Assembly (NCBI GenBank): GCA_964536015.1
Contig: CAZHVS010000004.1
Span: 62,001 to 126,000, forward strand
From: CAZHVS01 sp964536015
Lineage (GTDB): Bacteria > Bacteroidota > Ignavibacteria > Ignavibacteriales > Ignavibacteriaceae
DNA length: 64,000 nt
Reading direction: 5' to 3'
The translations under genes and the position numbers were made by a program. A model generated the notes under the pieces. The model saw only the letters and a program-made list of their open reading frames with translations, was not told where the DNA came from and made no database searches. Each line of letters opens with the position of its first letter. The stretch's first letter is position 1. Positions 36,655 to 46,529 of the stretch are shown here, in pieces.

Positions 36655-36782
36655 AGTAATTATACTTAATTCTGTTTCGTGACAACTGTAAATTAAAAAT
36701 TTATTTTTAAAAGGCAAAAGTTTTTTTTGATTTTTTTTATTTCAAATTCACCCTAATAATTTATCCCCAATCAATTTTAATT

Positions 36783-38036
36783 TTAAATATTAGCAGTAAT
36801 CATTAAATAAGACCAATAAGCAATATCCTTTCTTTCCTCTCCAAGAGAAGTAAGGAAGGCTGATTTCATTAAGTCACCGGGTAGAAAAAGACTAAATCCC
36901 CAATTAATCAAAGTGTTTTTAATAAATTCATATTTAATTGTTAGATCAATTTCCTGTCCAAATACTTTTTGCCCGGATATTGATTTTTGAGCTGAAGAAA
37001 AATGATGAATATTTATTCCCCCGCTAAAATTAGAATTTTCAGGATTAAAGTTTGTAGTTAAATAAATGTCATTAATTCCAAGTGTGTTTGTTAGAGTATT
37101 TTTAAAATAATAATCCATATATCCTAAATATTTGTGCCCTGTACCAAAAGATAAAACAAAAGTATTAAATTTATCTTTAACCGAGGGTTTTGTACCTGAA
37201 AGAAAGTCAGTTGCCAAACCAATTTTAAGATCTTTTATTTTGTAGTTTAATGTAATCGAAAATAAATAAGCCGAAACATCTTTTGTACTTCTCTTTCCAA
37301 GCTGATAAGCTGCTTCAGTTGTTGATGAAATGTCTCCATATATTCCATTATGATTTAATCCAGCAGTAATAACACTTACATCTTTGTATTCTCCATTCGT
37401 CATTTTTCTATTAATCTCATAATATCCAAACAGATCTAATTTTTGTTTTTCATTAAATTCTTTGTTCATCCAGAAGCCATAAAAACCAACACTCTGATTT
37501 TGTTTAGCAGGAAAAGAATAGACAGTTGGAGTTGCGGAACTAATGTAAGTACTATTTTCATTCTGTGTAATTGCCCAAATATCTAATTTAGCTCCAACAT
37601 CAAAGATACATCTCATACCATTAAAAGATCTACCTGTATAAACCCAGTTACTTGCACCAATAAATCTTTCGGTTCCATATTGCATTTCAAACCTACCTGT
37701 TTGAATTGTTACAGGAATTTCAAAAGGTCTTATCAGTTTTACAAAGCCTTGGTGTAAATCAAGATTTTTTATATTTGAAGTTAAAGTCGGTTCTTCTCCA
37801 AGTACTCTTGAGTCCTGTGCCTGTAAAAAGAACACAAGCTTATCATCAATTGCTTTTTCTACTCCAAAACGAGTTCTTAAACTTGCAAAAGTAAGAGGAT
37901 AAGTTTTATTTGAAAAATCTCTTCCATCCAATTCACTTCTTAGTTGTAATTGCCCTGAAAATTTCCATCCATTTGTGTTTTCCTGAGCAAACGAAATTGA
38001 AAAAACAAAAAGGATAAATAGCAAATAACGAGTCAT
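36783..38036 (-). CDS. Alginate-export-like outer-membrane beta-barrel in the nrf locus
   Basis: 417 residues. A signal peptide (about 1-17, ending SFAQ) is followed by barrel strands resembling the alginate_exp family. The evidence is FSGQLQLRSELDGRDF, FASLRTRFGVEKAIDDKLVFFLQAQDSRV, IPVTIQTGRFEMQYGTERFIG and a C-terminal aromatic-rich strand. It starts 20 bp after nrfA with AGGAAC upstream, so it is likely co-transcribed. In this context it may let nitrite or ammonium cross the outer membrane, which is inference. Confidence 0.75.
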   Translation of the reverse strand: MTRYLLFILFVFSISFAQENTNGWKFSGQLQLRSELDGRDFSNKTYPLTFASLRTRFGVEKAIDDKLVFFLQAQDSRVLGEEPTLTSNIKNLDLHQGFVKLIRPFEIPVTIQTGRFEMQYGTERFIGASNWVYTGRSFNGMRCIFDVGAKLDIWAITQNENSTYISSATPTVYSFPAKQNQSVGFYGFWMNKEFNEKQKLDLFGYYEINRKMTNGEYKDVSVITAGLNHNGIYGDISSTTEAAYQLGKRSTKDVSAYLFSITLNYKIKDLKIGLATDFLSGTKPSVKDKFNTFVLSFGTGHKYLGYMDYYFKNTLTNTLGINDIYLTTNFNPENSNFSGGINIHHFSSAQKSISGQKVFGQEIDLTIKYEFIKNTLINWGFSLFLPGDLMKSAFLTSLGEERKDIAYWSYLMITANI

Positions 38037-38056
38037 ATTAGTTCCTATAAAAATAA

Positions 38057-39532
38057 TTAATACTTTTTCATTTTTGATTGTCTTTCATTAGCCTCAGCAT
38101 CCCATTTAGGAACGACAGAAGTTAAGAAAGTTGATTTTTCTTGCATAAGCTTTTGAATATCCAGTCCAATAAATTTTTGTGCTTTTTCTTTTGTTGAGAT
38201 ATCTGGAAGTATAGCTGGTAAAGGTACGTTTAATTTAGTAAGTAATTGTGCAAGTTCAATTCTTGCTTCATTGGATTTTTGAATTGAAGTTGCTAAAATT
38301 CTTGCACATTCAACAGGGGCATGAAAACTTCCGCCATGTGAAGCAGCAACAAAATCCCATCTCCATTGTGCGTGTCTTATTAACTGCAAAATATTTTTCA
38401 TCTGTTGTTCGGTTGCATTTCTTTCCCAAGCAATTTTAGCTTCCAAATGAGCTCTTACAAGATTTTCTTCAGCAATTTCCAAAAGTTGTTTAATTTTATC
38501 CTGTCTTTCATAAACATTATTTCGCAGAGTTTCTTCACTTTCTCTATGACAAACCTGGCAGGAACGAGAAATGTTATTTAATGGTGATTGAATATGATGA
38601 TCTGTAAACTTAATTCCACCTTCATTTTTATAAGGCATATGGCAATCAGCACACGAAATGCCTCTTTGTGAATGAATGCCCATTTTAAATACTTCCCAAT
38701 CCGGGTGCTGCGCTTTTAAAATAGGAGCTTTTGAAAGTGAATGAATAAAATCTACATGCTCAACCTTATCATAATATTTTTCCATATCATCAACAGTCAA
38801 ACCATCATCCCAGGGAAAAGTCAAATACTTTCCCTTCCCTTTGAAATAATATTCAACATGGCATTGAGCACAAACAAGTGAACGCATTTCCTGGTGAGGT
38901 GATTTTTCTATTTCTTTATTTTGTCTTTTAAATGCTTCAACCAGAGCTGGACGCGTAATTCTTAAATTCATAGTTTTTGGATCATGACAATCCTGGCAAC
39001 CGATTGCATTTACTACTTCACTACCAAGTGCAGCCCAGCCTTTTTGATAAAATGAATCAACTCCCATTTCATTCATCAACCTTGGGACATCTGTGCTTTT
39101 GCAGGTCCAACAAGTTGCTGGCTGAGGTTGTCCTGTTCTTAAAGTATTTCGAATATCCTTAATTGCGTAATAATGACCTCTTCCCTGATTATAATCTTTT
39201 GAGAAAGCATAACCAGCCCATAGAATTGCTAACTTTGGATCTCTTGAAAGCATGTCAACCATAGAACTACCAGCATACTTACTTGCAAAGTTTGTGTCAA
39301 GAGTTTGAAGATATGTTTCATATTCACGTGGATAATTTTCTCCCCATACTTCATTTCTTGGTTCCCATTCTGCTATCTGTTTTACAGTCTGAAAAAGTTG
39401 AACAGCTTCACTTCTTCTTTCAACAATTGAGGCTGCGAATAAACCAATAATGAATACAATAATAATTGTTGTACCAAATATTATCCAGCCTACATAAGGC
39501 TTTTCTTTTATAAGTTCAGTTAATTTTTTCAT
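38057..39532 (-). CDS. nrfA: Ammonia-forming cytochrome c nitrite reductase
   Basis: 491 residues. A pentaheme enzyme reducing nitrite to ammonium with six electrons in the periplasm. The catalytic heme motif is CWTCK (C141-K145), where Lys replaces His as the proximal ligand. The four bis-His hemes are CQDCH (179), CAQCH (221), CADCH (294) and CQVCH (325). The N-terminal TM (about 14-34) is uncleaved or an anchor. A good ribosome-binding site (AAAAGGAG) lies 5 nt before the ATG. nrfH lies 25 bp upstream. Confidence 0.97.
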   Translation of the reverse strand: MKKLTELIKEKPYVGWIIFGTTIIIVFIIGLFAASIVERRSEAVQLFQTVKQIAEWEPRNEVWGENYPREYETYLQTLDTNFASKYAGSSMVDMLSRDPKLAILWAGYAFSKDYNQGRGHYYAIKDIRNTLRTGQPQPATCWTCKSTDVPRLMNEMGVDSFYQKGWAALGSEVVNAIGCQDCHDPKTMNLRITRPALVEAFKRQNKEIEKSPHQEMRSLVCAQCHVEYYFKGKGKYLTFPWDDGLTVDDMEKYYDKVEHVDFIHSLSKAPILKAQHPDWEVFKMGIHSQRGISCADCHMPYKNEGGIKFTDHHIQSPLNNISRSCQVCHRESEETLRNNVYERQDKIKQLLEIAEENLVRAHLEAKIAWERNATEQQMKNILQLIRHAQWRWDFVAASHGGSFHAPVECARILATSIQKSNEARIELAQLLTKLNVPLPAILPDISTKEKAQKFIGLDIQKLMQEKSTFLTSVVPKWDAEANERQSKMKKY

Positions 39533-39557
39533 AAATACTCCTTTTAGTAAATTTTAA

Positions 39558-40154
39558 TTATTTACTTTCTTCATTTGAAAATTTATATAACCATTCAGGC
39601 ATAACAGGATTTAGTCTTGGAATTCTTGCATTCGGTACAGCAGATAAACTGTTAATTCTTCCATGCGGAGTTTCTCTATGACAATCCCAGCAAAGTCTAT
39701 CGCCGACATGTGTCATTTTATTATTAGAAACAAAATCAAGTTTTGTTCTTTCCACTAATTGTTCATGACATCTTATACAGTTTTCCTGAACAGCATTTAT
39801 ACCCGCTTCTTTTATTCTGATCACTTGTGGTTCCAATCTGAGAGTAAATATTGTAGCATGTCTCATTCCATCCTGAGCCTTGAAAAAATAAGTTTTAATA
39901 AAATTGTCGTGAGGTACATGACAATCATTGCAAGTGGCTACTCTTGCATGACTTGAATGCTGCCATGTTGCATATTGTGTTGCCATAACATGACAGTTCA
40001 TACAGGTTAATGGATCATTTGAAAAGTAAGATGCAGCATTTGAAATTTTAAAAACAACTAAAAGCATTCCAATAAATATTCCCATAATTACTATTACAGG
40101 CAGTCTCCATTCCTGTGGCGGAAAAAATATTTCGAAAAGTTTTTTAATTTTCAT
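39558..40154 (-). CDS. nrfH: Cytochrome c nitrite reductase small subunit (quinol dehydrogenase)
   Basis: 198 residues, a NapC/NirT-family tetraheme protein. One N-terminal TM (about 17-36) is followed by heme motifs CMNCH (51), CNDCH (75), CIRCH (126) and CWDCH (155). It takes electrons from menaquinol and passes them to NrfA. AAAGGATGG precedes the ATG. An inverted repeat 117 bp upstream (40271-40294) is a candidate operator. First gene of nrfH-nrfA-porin. Confidence 0.95.
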   Translation of the reverse strand: MKIKKLFEIFFPPQEWRLPVIVIMGIFIGMLLVVFKISNAASYFSNDPLTCMNCHVMATQYATWQHSSHARVATCNDCHVPHDNFIKTYFFKAQDGMRHATIFTLRLEPQVIRIKEAGINAVQENCIRCHEQLVERTKLDFVSNNKMTHVGDRLCWDCHRETPHGRINSLSAVPNARIPRLNPVMPEWLYKFSNEESK

Positions 40155-40270
40155 TTATACCATCCTTTTTATGCTTTTTTAGTAGAGGGTCTGATGTGAT
40201 TTGAAAATATGAGAAGACTTGTTAATTGATAATTGATTTTCGGGGAAATATATTTCTTAAATAGTTCTTG

Positions 40271-40294
40271 AAACATCAATTTATAAAGATGTTT
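40271..40294. promoter_or_regulatory. Inverted repeat AAACATC-N10-GATGTTT upstream of nrfH
   Basis: Seven perfect pairs around a 10-nt AT spacer, 117 bp before the nrfH start and in the only sizeable gap (40155-40368) of the locus. It may be the site of the Rrf2-type regulator encoded next door. It is not a standard FNR box. Confidence 0.4.
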
Positions 40295-40368
40295 TTTAGA
40301 AAACTCAATTAAATTTTTAGTTTCTTGCATAATTAAAATATAAATCAAATTTTACGTAAAATTAAAAA

Positions 40369-41433
40369 TTATTTTTCTCCGAGATTTTTAACTTCCTGTG
40401 CACTTGTTGGATGTCCGATATTTTCAAGATTTTTAAAATAATGATGATATTCTTCAGCAGTAATTTTATTTTGCCAGTTTCCTGTTATCATTCCAATAGC
40501 AGTAATAATCATAAAAATCAGAACAATTCCCATAGCAATATAATTTTTATCCATACTTTTCTTTGTAATCATAGATTTGACTTTTAATGTATCTGCAACT
40601 GGACAAGCATCAACACAGTTTAAGCAACTTGTACATTCATCTGATATAACATACTTTAATTTATCTACTTTTATTCTGGAGGGACAGGCTTTAGCACAAA
40701 GATTGCAATCAACACAAGTACTTGTTTCTCTTTTGATTTTATTCGGACTAAGCAAAGAGAATATTCCGAGTAAAGCTCCATAAGGGCACAAATTTCTGCA
40801 CCAAAAATTTCTTACCACAATCGATAATAGAAATAAAATTGAAATCACCAATAAACTAAACTGTGATATATTGGCAAAAAAGTACCACATTTTAATGTCT
40901 GAAATAATATTATAAGGGTTGTCAAGAAAAATTTTTAATGCGAATGCATCCATTATAAAGAAAATTATATAAACAAAAAACGCAAGTAAAAGATATTTTA
41001 TGCTTCGTAATGGAATATCCAACCATTTTGGTAAAGTTATTCTTCTCTTAAAAAATTTTTCACCAAAATCACCAATCAATTCCGATAAAAAACCTACAGG
41101 ACATAACCAGCTGCAAAAAGATTTTCCATATACAAATGAAAGAACTAAAATTGCAATAAGTATAAAGAATCCTGCTGGATGAACTGAATGCAAATCTCCT
41201 GTTAAAATTAAATAATAAATACTCATTAAAGAACTAATTGGTAAAAATCCTTCTACACCTGGTGGTCGATAAATACTTCCTTCCAACCCAGATGTTTCTA
41301 AGAATTTAATGAAGAAGTAAAATTCTATACCAATCCATATGCAAAGCATTGTAAAGATAGATTGAATAATAAATCTAACTCTTTGAATAGGTTTCTCTTT
41401 GTTCTTTATAACTTTATATTTTTCAGAATTCAT
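40369..41433 (-). CDS. NapH/CcoG-like polytopic 4Fe-4S membrane protein
   Basis: 354 residues with about five to six TMs. Two membrane-flanking motifs, FCSWLCPVG (about 106-114) and CRNLCPYG, typify the NapH/NosR/CcoG group. A double 4Fe-4S ferredoxin segment follows: CVDCNLCAKACP and CTSCLNCVDACP. A final TM and a short C-terminal tail end the protein. Probably a quinol-linked electron carrier for the nitrite reductase or a linked reductase. It sits between the Rrf2 regulator (37 bp) and nrfH. The exact electron acceptor cannot be told from sequence. Confidence 0.85.
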   Translation of the reverse strand: MNSEKYKVIKNKEKPIQRVRFIIQSIFTMLCIWIGIEFYFFIKFLETSGLEGSIYRPPGVEGFLPISSLMSIYYLILTGDLHSVHPAGFFILIAILVLSFVYGKSFCSWLCPVGFLSELIGDFGEKFFKRRITLPKWLDIPLRSIKYLLLAFFVYIIFFIMDAFALKIFLDNPYNIISDIKMWYFFANISQFSLLVISILFLLSIVVRNFWCRNLCPYGALLGIFSLLSPNKIKRETSTCVDCNLCAKACPSRIKVDKLKYVISDECTSCLNCVDACPVADTLKVKSMITKKSMDKNYIAMGIVLIFMIITAIGMITGNWQNKITAEEYHHYFKNLENIGHPTSAQEVKNLGEK

Positions 41434-41470
41434 ATTCGGATTATTTTATCCGTTATTATTATAAAAATTT

Positions 41471-41902
41471 TTAAAGCGATTTTAATTTGTTCATTGTTGC
41501 TTCTTTCAACTCTTCAAGAGTTTGTTTGCTAAGCATTTCATATGCTTCATCTCTAAGTTTACCCCAATCGTTATGAACAGGACAGGGTTTTTTAGAATCA
41601 CATTCAGGAAATCCAAGCACACAAGAATTAAAAACATCAAGTCCATCAATTGATTTAACAATATCAATCAATTTTATTTTAGCTGCTGGTTTAGCTAATG
41701 AAAAACCACCACCTTTTCCCTTTTTGGATTCAATAATACCGCTGTTAGTAAGTGTTTGCAATATTTTCGAGACGAATTCTCTTGGAATTTTTAACTCTTT
41801 TGCAATCTCGTCAACAGGAACAACTTCATTCTTTTCCCTCGTTGCCAGGAAAAGCCCCGCTTGAATTCCGTACTCACATTTCTTTGAAAATATTACAGTC
41901 AT
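41471..41902 (-). CDS. Rrf2-family transcriptional regulator (NsrR/IscR-like)
   Basis: 143 residues. A winged-helix Rrf2 domain is visible with VDEIAKELKIPREFVSKILQTL (recognition region, about 30-51) and GKGGGFSLAKP (wing). Three cysteines at C94, C101 and C107 have the C-x6-C-x5-C spacing used to bind an Fe-S cluster in NsrR/IscR-type sensors. Its place at the head of the nrf locus fits sensing of nitric oxide or nitrosative stress. IscR-like Fe-S homeostasis is less likely here because no isc/suf genes are near. Confidence 0.85.
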   Translation of the reverse strand: MTVIFSKKCEYGIQAGLFLATREKNEVVPVDEIAKELKIPREFVSKILQTLTNSGIIESKKGKGGGFSLAKPAAKIKLIDIVKSIDGLDVFNSCVLGFPECDSKKPCPVHNDWGKLRDEAYEMLSKQTLEELKEATMNKLKSL

Positions 41903-42015
41903 TTATAAACAGATTTATTTGTCTGATTAAAATTAATTAATTTACTTTCAAAAGGCAAGTTCTTTGTTAAAAATTTTTCTTTAATTATCTTTTGTATGAT
42001 TATTGGAATTAAAAT

Positions 42016-43146
42016 ATGAAAAAAATAATTCTTGCAATATTATTTCTGTCAATTATAAATTTTAGTCAAAGAGTAAGTGTTTATGATTACCAGGTTCCAA
42101 TCAGTAAAGCTAACACTTTAAGATTTGATGGCTCATGGAATTGGTCTGAATCGGGAAATATAGTTAAGTCTAACAATGCTGATGCAACTTTGCTGTTCAA
42201 AACATTTTATTCCTCACAACCTTTAGCATGGTTTTTAAATATTGATGCAAGTGGAGGGAAAAATTTTGGCGACTTAAACCATAATGTGAAGACTGACTTC
42301 AGTTTCAGAAAATATATGTGGGAATATATTGACTGGTTTGGATTTGCTAAAGTTACTATTCAACATGCAAATTTTTATAAACAAATTGCTTCTGATTTCA
42401 CAGTCGGCTTTGGTTTTGGAAGATACATTAATGCAACGGCTCTTGCAAAAGCAGTAAGAATTGAAGATCATCTGCTTAAGGATAAAATTATTTGTGATTA
42501 TTTACCGAAATCAATCATGATAAAAATTGCTAACATAATCGAACGGGAAAATGAATACTATGACAGATACGGTATTACTTATGAAACCCACTGGCTGGCG
42601 GATATTGAAGAAGAAATTAATAAATGCGAAGAATTAACGGATGATAACGTGGGTTCACTTGGTATATTGAGGATGCGTCAGGTTTTATTTGGAATAAATG
42701 AACGGGTTAATGAGAGATATTATGGCTGGGATGCATCACTCGGAATTCTCTTTCCGCTTTCAACATTTAATAAAAAACCAACAGGTAATCCAAACTTATC
42801 TTCAAGTGGAAGATATTCGATACCTCTTAATTGGAGGACACAAGTTAATTTTGTTGCAGAAGCATTTACACCGCTTGATTCCTCTTTCTTAAAACAATTG
42901 CAATTTAGAAGCGGAATAGATTTTATTTATGAATTGAGCAACAGGATTAACTTTGTTTCGGGTTACAGAATTGGAATAATTAAACCACAGAATATAGTTG
43001 CCACAATTGAACACAACCTGAATTTATCTTTCTGGTACTATATTGAAAACAATATTTATTTCACTGTTTCATCTGCATTAACCAAACAAGGTAATAACCC
43101 CCGATTATTAAGTACAAGAATTGGTTTGCAATACAATTTGTTTTAG
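42016..43146 (+). CDS. Secreted protein of unknown function, probable outer-membrane barrel
   Basis: 376 residues, not recognised. A signal peptide (about 1-18) is followed by alternating aromatic strands such as SQPLAWFLNIDASGGKNFG, ASDFTVGFGFGRYINAT and NLSFWYYIENNIYFTVSSAL. It ends in an aromatic residue (GLQYNLF), as outer-membrane proteins usually do. A central helical, charged segment (about 145-215) is unusual for a simple porin. It is divergent from the Rrf2 regulator, so the two could share control, and its end is 2 bp from the convergent YihY gene. A possible -7-like TATCTTTTG lies upstream, one base too long. Confidence 0.65.
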   Translation: MKKIILAILFLSIINFSQRVSVYDYQVPISKANTLRFDGSWNWSESGNIVKSNNADATLLFKTFYSSQPLAWFLNIDASGGKNFGDLNHNVKTDFSFRKYMWEYIDWFGFAKVTIQHANFYKQIASDFTVGFGFGRYINATALAKAVRIEDHLLKDKIICDYLPKSIMIKIANIIERENEYYDRYGITYETHWLADIEEEINKCEELTDDNVGSLGILRMRQVLFGINERVNERYYGWDASLGILFPLSTFNKKPTGNPNLSSSGRYSIPLNWRTQVNFVAEAFTPLDSSFLKQLQFRSGIDFIYELSNRINFVSGYRIGIIKPQNIVATIEHNLNLSFWYYIENNIYFTVSSALTKQGNNPRLLSTRIGLQYNLF

Positions 43147-43148
43147 AT

Positions 43149-44150
43149 TTAATCGAATAGGGATTTTTGAGTTTTCTTTTCAATGCTTGCATTTAATCGT
43201 TCGTTGAACAACTCTCCTATTTCCGCACCAAAAATAAATACTGCAGAAGAATAATAAATCCAGAAAGCAACCACAATAACAAGCACATAAGTACCATAAA
43301 TATTGCTCAGTGTTGGGAAATGATAGATATAAAACCCAAATAATTGTTTTGCCCCTTCCCAAAGCAAAGCCGCCCACAAAGCTCCAACCGCTGCTGATCT
43401 TCTTCTTATTTTAACGGTTGGAATATATCTGTAAACAACTGCAAATAATGTTGTAAGAATGATTATTGAAATAAGTGTGGTAATTGTATATTGAAAAAGT
43501 CCGTGTTGTAAAAATTGTAGAAAAGGAATTCTTTCTGAGGCAAAACGAAGATAATCTAAAACTGGAGATAACAACGTTAAAAAAAGAAATATTACAATGC
43601 TTAACAGAATAATTCCAAAGTCCCGTAAAAAACCAAGAAAAAGATTTATATCTTTATCCTGCCCAAAAACTTTATTAAGAACAGTTCTTAACGCACTAAA
43701 AAAACTACTTGCAGCAAAGAATAAACCAACAAATCCAATTATACCAGCAATATTTTTATATTCAACAACCTGTGTTATTCTCTTTTCAATAATTGATTTT
43801 ACAAAATCTGCGTAATCCTGATAAGGAATCATTTGATCTATAAATACAAAAATATTTAGTTGTAAATCTTGTGAATTTAAAAAATTTCCAAGAACCCAAA
43901 ACAGAATCAACATAAAAGGAATTATGCAAGTAAATAATGCAAACGCAAGACCTCCGGCAAACAAAAATATATGATGCCTATCTATTCTATCATACAAACC
44001 ACCAAAATAGTGTTTTATAAATCCCCACATATAATTTACTTTAGGAGAAATTTTTAATAATAAATCAAGTCCGCGATAAATTCTGTTAATTCTATTCTGG
44101 ACTTTTAGTCTTACTTTATTTATGTAATTAAGAATTTTAATTTTTCTCAC
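43149..44150 (-). CDS. YihY/virulence factor BrkB family membrane protein
   Basis: 333 residues from a GTG that overlaps the purL end by 14 bp, so translation is probably coupled. Six TMs are visible with the family blocks GGLAFALFTCIIPFMLILFWVLG, IIGFVGLFFAASSFFSALRTVLNKVFG and YRYIPTVKIRRRSAAVGALWAALLWEGAKQLFG. The GTYVLVIVVAFWIYYSSAVFIFGAEIGELF ending is also typical. Formerly mislabelled RNase BN; the function is not established. Only the N-terminal 45 residues (basic) are divergent from the family. Confidence 0.88.
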   Translation of the reverse strand: MRKIKILNYINKVRLKVQNRINRIYRGLDLLLKISPKVNYMWGFIKHYFGGLYDRIDRHHIFLFAGGLAFALFTCIIPFMLILFWVLGNFLNSQDLQLNIFVFIDQMIPYQDYADFVKSIIEKRITQVVEYKNIAGIIGFVGLFFAASSFFSALRTVLNKVFGQDKDINLFLGFLRDFGIILLSIVIFLFLTLLSPVLDYLRFASERIPFLQFLQHGLFQYTITTLISIIILTTLFAVVYRYIPTVKIRRRSAAVGALWAALLWEGAKQLFGFYIYHFPTLSNIYGTYVLVIVVAFWIYYSSAVFIFGAEIGELFNERLNASIEKKTQKSLFD

Positions 44151-46365
44151 CCATTATTTTTGAAATCGTGTTAAAATAAATATCACTAAGGTCAGAAATA
44201 TCAAATTCGTATTTTGAATTCACACTTAACTTTTCACCACCTGTTTTGCCAAGTTTTATTATTGGTTGTTTATGTAAATAAGCAAATTCTTCAACAGCGT
44301 TTTCATTTCTTTTTGCAGCAGAAATAATTACTCTTGATTGGCTTTCAGAAAATAATGTTAGATCCTCTCTTGTTTTAATTGGAATATTTACAATTGCACC
44401 TAGTTGCTTCTCTTTATTAATAATGCAGCATTCAGCTATTGCGGTTATAATCCCTCCTTCAGAAATATCATGAGCAGACTTCACTAGTCCTTTACGAATT
44501 AATCCAAGAAGTGTTTGATGCAGCTTACTTTCATCTTCTAAATTGATTAAGGGACAATTACCTTGAACAAGATTATGAATAACTTTTAGATATTCACTTC
44601 CACCTATTTCTTCTTTGTTTTCACCAAGTAAATAAATTATATCTCCTTCATCCTTAAAGAAAGAAGTAGTTATATGTCTAAGGTCTTCTATAAATCCAAG
44701 CATACCGATTACTGGAGTAGGATAAACTGAAGCATCAGGCGATTCATTATAAAAACTAACATTCCCTCCTGTAACGGGAGTATCAAAATGACGACAGGCT
44801 TCTCCCATTCCTTCAATTGCTTTAGCAAACTGCCAATAAACTTCCGGTTTATACGGATTACCAAAATTTAAGCAATTAGTGATTGCAAGAGGAACTCCCC
44901 CAGAACATACTATATTTCTTGCAGATTCAGCAACGGCAATTTTTGTTCCTTCTTTTGGATTCAGATAAACATATCTTCCGTTACAATCTGTTTTTACTGC
45001 TAAAGCTTTATTTGTTCCTTTTATAAGTACTACTGCTGAATCACTCCCTGGACCAACTATAGTATTTGTTCTTACCATAGAATCATATTGTTCATAAACC
45101 CATCTTTTAGAAACTATATTTGGTGATGAAAAAACTTTTAAAAATGTTTCATACAAATCATCTGGTTGCGAGATATTGTTTGCAGAAAAATTTTGTACTG
45201 CAGAAATATACTCTGGTTCTTTTTGATCTCTTACATAAACTGGCGCACCGCCACCAAGTACTAATTCATAAGAAGGAATTTGCGCTTTTATCTCACCTTC
45301 ATAATTTATTGTAAGATTTCCATCATCGGTTACTTCACCAATCACTTCGCAATTTAAATCCCATTTATCAAAAACTTCTTTTACATTTTTTTCATATCCT
45401 TTTTTGATAACGACCAGCATTCTTTCCTGGCTTTCACTAAGCATAATTTCATAAGCAGACATTCCGCTTTCACGCATTGGTACTTTATTCAGATCGATAT
45501 TCATTCCTGCTTTACCTTTCGCACTCATTTCACTTGTTGAACACGAAATTCCTGCAGCACCCATATCCTGAATTCCAATAATCCAATCATGTTTGGCAAT
45601 TTCTAAAGTGGCTTCAAGTAAAAGTTTTTCTGTAAATGGATCTCCTACCTGGACAGATGGTCTTTTAGATTCCGATTTTTCCGAAATTTCTTCAGAAGCA
45701 AAAGTAGCCCCATGTATTCCATCTCTTCCAGTGGATGAACCAACTATCATCACTGTGTTACCTTTTCCTTTAGCTGTTGCCGATACGACTTCGTTCACTT
45801 TAACAATTCCAACCGACATCGCATTTACAAGCGGGTTCCCCTGGTAACATTCATCAAAATATACTTCTCCTGCAATAGTTGGAACTCCGAAGCTGTTTCC
45901 GTAATCTCCAATTCCTCTTACTACTCCATCTAATAAAAATTTTGTTCTTGCATCATTAATAGAACCAAAACGCAAAGAATTAAGTGAAGCAATTGGACGT
46001 GCGCCCATTGTAAAAATATCTCTTTGAATTCCCCCCACTCCAGTAGCTGCCCCTTGGTAAGGTTCCACTGCAGAAGGATGATTATGACTTTCTATTTTAA
46101 AGGCAACAGCAAGGCCATCTCCTATATCGACCAATCCTGCATTCTCTTCCCCCGCACCAACTAACAATCTACCTCCGCTTCTTGGTAATGTCTTTAGTAA
46201 TGCAATTGAATTTTTATAGCTGCAATGTTCGCTCCACATTACACTGAATATTCCTAACTCAGTAAATGTTGGAGTCCTTCCAAGAATTTTTTTTATCCGC
46301 TCATATTCTTCTGGAGTTAATCCATGCTCTATTGCAAGATGCAATGTTACTTCTGGTTCTTTCAC
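44137..46365 (-). CDS. purL: Phosphoribosylformylglycinamidine synthase subunit PurL
   Basis: 742 residues, the small PurL form that works with PurS and PurQ in the fourth step of purine synthesis. Conserved blocks are FSVMWSEHCSYKNS (near 41), VGAGEENAGLVD, KIESHNHPSAVEPYQGAATGVGG and VGSSTGRDGIHGATFAS. The C-terminal half has NPYKPEVYW, TGGNVSFYNE and DISEGG. It starts at GTG with AGGAAG upstream. A TATATTTG -7 element lies 39 nt upstream, immediately next to the GxxExxY repeat element. purS and purQ are not in the window. Confidence 0.96.
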   Translation of the reverse strand: MKEPEVTLHLAIEHGLTPEEYERIKKILGRTPTFTELGIFSVMWSEHCSYKNSIALLKTLPRSGGRLLVGAGEENAGLVDIGDGLAVAFKIESHNHPSAVEPYQGAATGVGGIQRDIFTMGARPIASLNSLRFGSINDARTKFLLDGVVRGIGDYGNSFGVPTIAGEVYFDECYQGNPLVNAMSVGIVKVNEVVSATAKGKGNTVMIVGSSTGRDGIHGATFASEEISEKSESKRPSVQVGDPFTEKLLLEATLEIAKHDWIIGIQDMGAAGISCSTSEMSAKGKAGMNIDLNKVPMRESGMSAYEIMLSESQERMLVVIKKGYEKNVKEVFDKWDLNCEVIGEVTDDGNLTINYEGEIKAQIPSYELVLGGGAPVYVRDQKEPEYISAVQNFSANNISQPDDLYETFLKVFSSPNIVSKRWVYEQYDSMVRTNTIVGPGSDSAVVLIKGTNKALAVKTDCNGRYVYLNPKEGTKIAVAESARNIVCSGGVPLAITNCLNFGNPYKPEVYWQFAKAIEGMGEACRHFDTPVTGGNVSFYNESPDASVYPTPVIGMLGFIEDLRHITTSFFKDEGDIIYLLGENKEEIGGSEYLKVIHNLVQGNCPLINLEDESKLHQTLLGLIRKGLVKSAHDISEGGIITAIAECCIINKEKQLGAIVNIPIKTREDLTLFSESQSRVIISAAKRNENAVEEFAYLHKQPIIKLGKTGGEKLSVNSKYEFDISDLSDIYFNTISKIMGEKN

Positions 46366-46403
46366 AATCTTCCTGTTTTTATGAATGTTTTTTATTAACT
46401 ACC

Positions 46404-46411
46404 CAAATATA
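46404..46411 (-). promoter_or_regulatory. Candidate -7 element (TATATTTG) for purL
   Basis: A full TAnnTTTG match on the minus strand, 39 nt before the purL GTG. The position where a -33 box would fall is inside the left repeat of the GxxExxY element, which starts 2 bp away. Confidence 0.4.
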
Positions 46412-46413
46412 GT

Positions 46414-46441
46414 AACCACTAAGGACACTAAGAACACAGAG
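46414..46441 (-). repeat. Left inverted repeat of the GxxExxY element
   Basis: Read on the minus strand: CTCTGTGTT, then CTTAGTGTC and CTTAGTGGT, then T. It has two 9-nt CTTAGTGnn units. It matches the right repeat in inverted orientation with a few substitutions and one unit fewer. Confidence 0.8.
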
Positions 46442-46529
46442 ATTATTAAGATATAATTATATTTTGACATCTTTGAATATAAGACGGATTTAAAAGATTG
46501 TAAGGTTTAGATTGATTTAAATTCTTAAA

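Noticed and set aside
40240..40300. FNR/CRP box upstream of nrfH
   Set aside because: TTGA...TCAA-like pieces are present but the spacing does not match TTGAT-N4-ATCAA.
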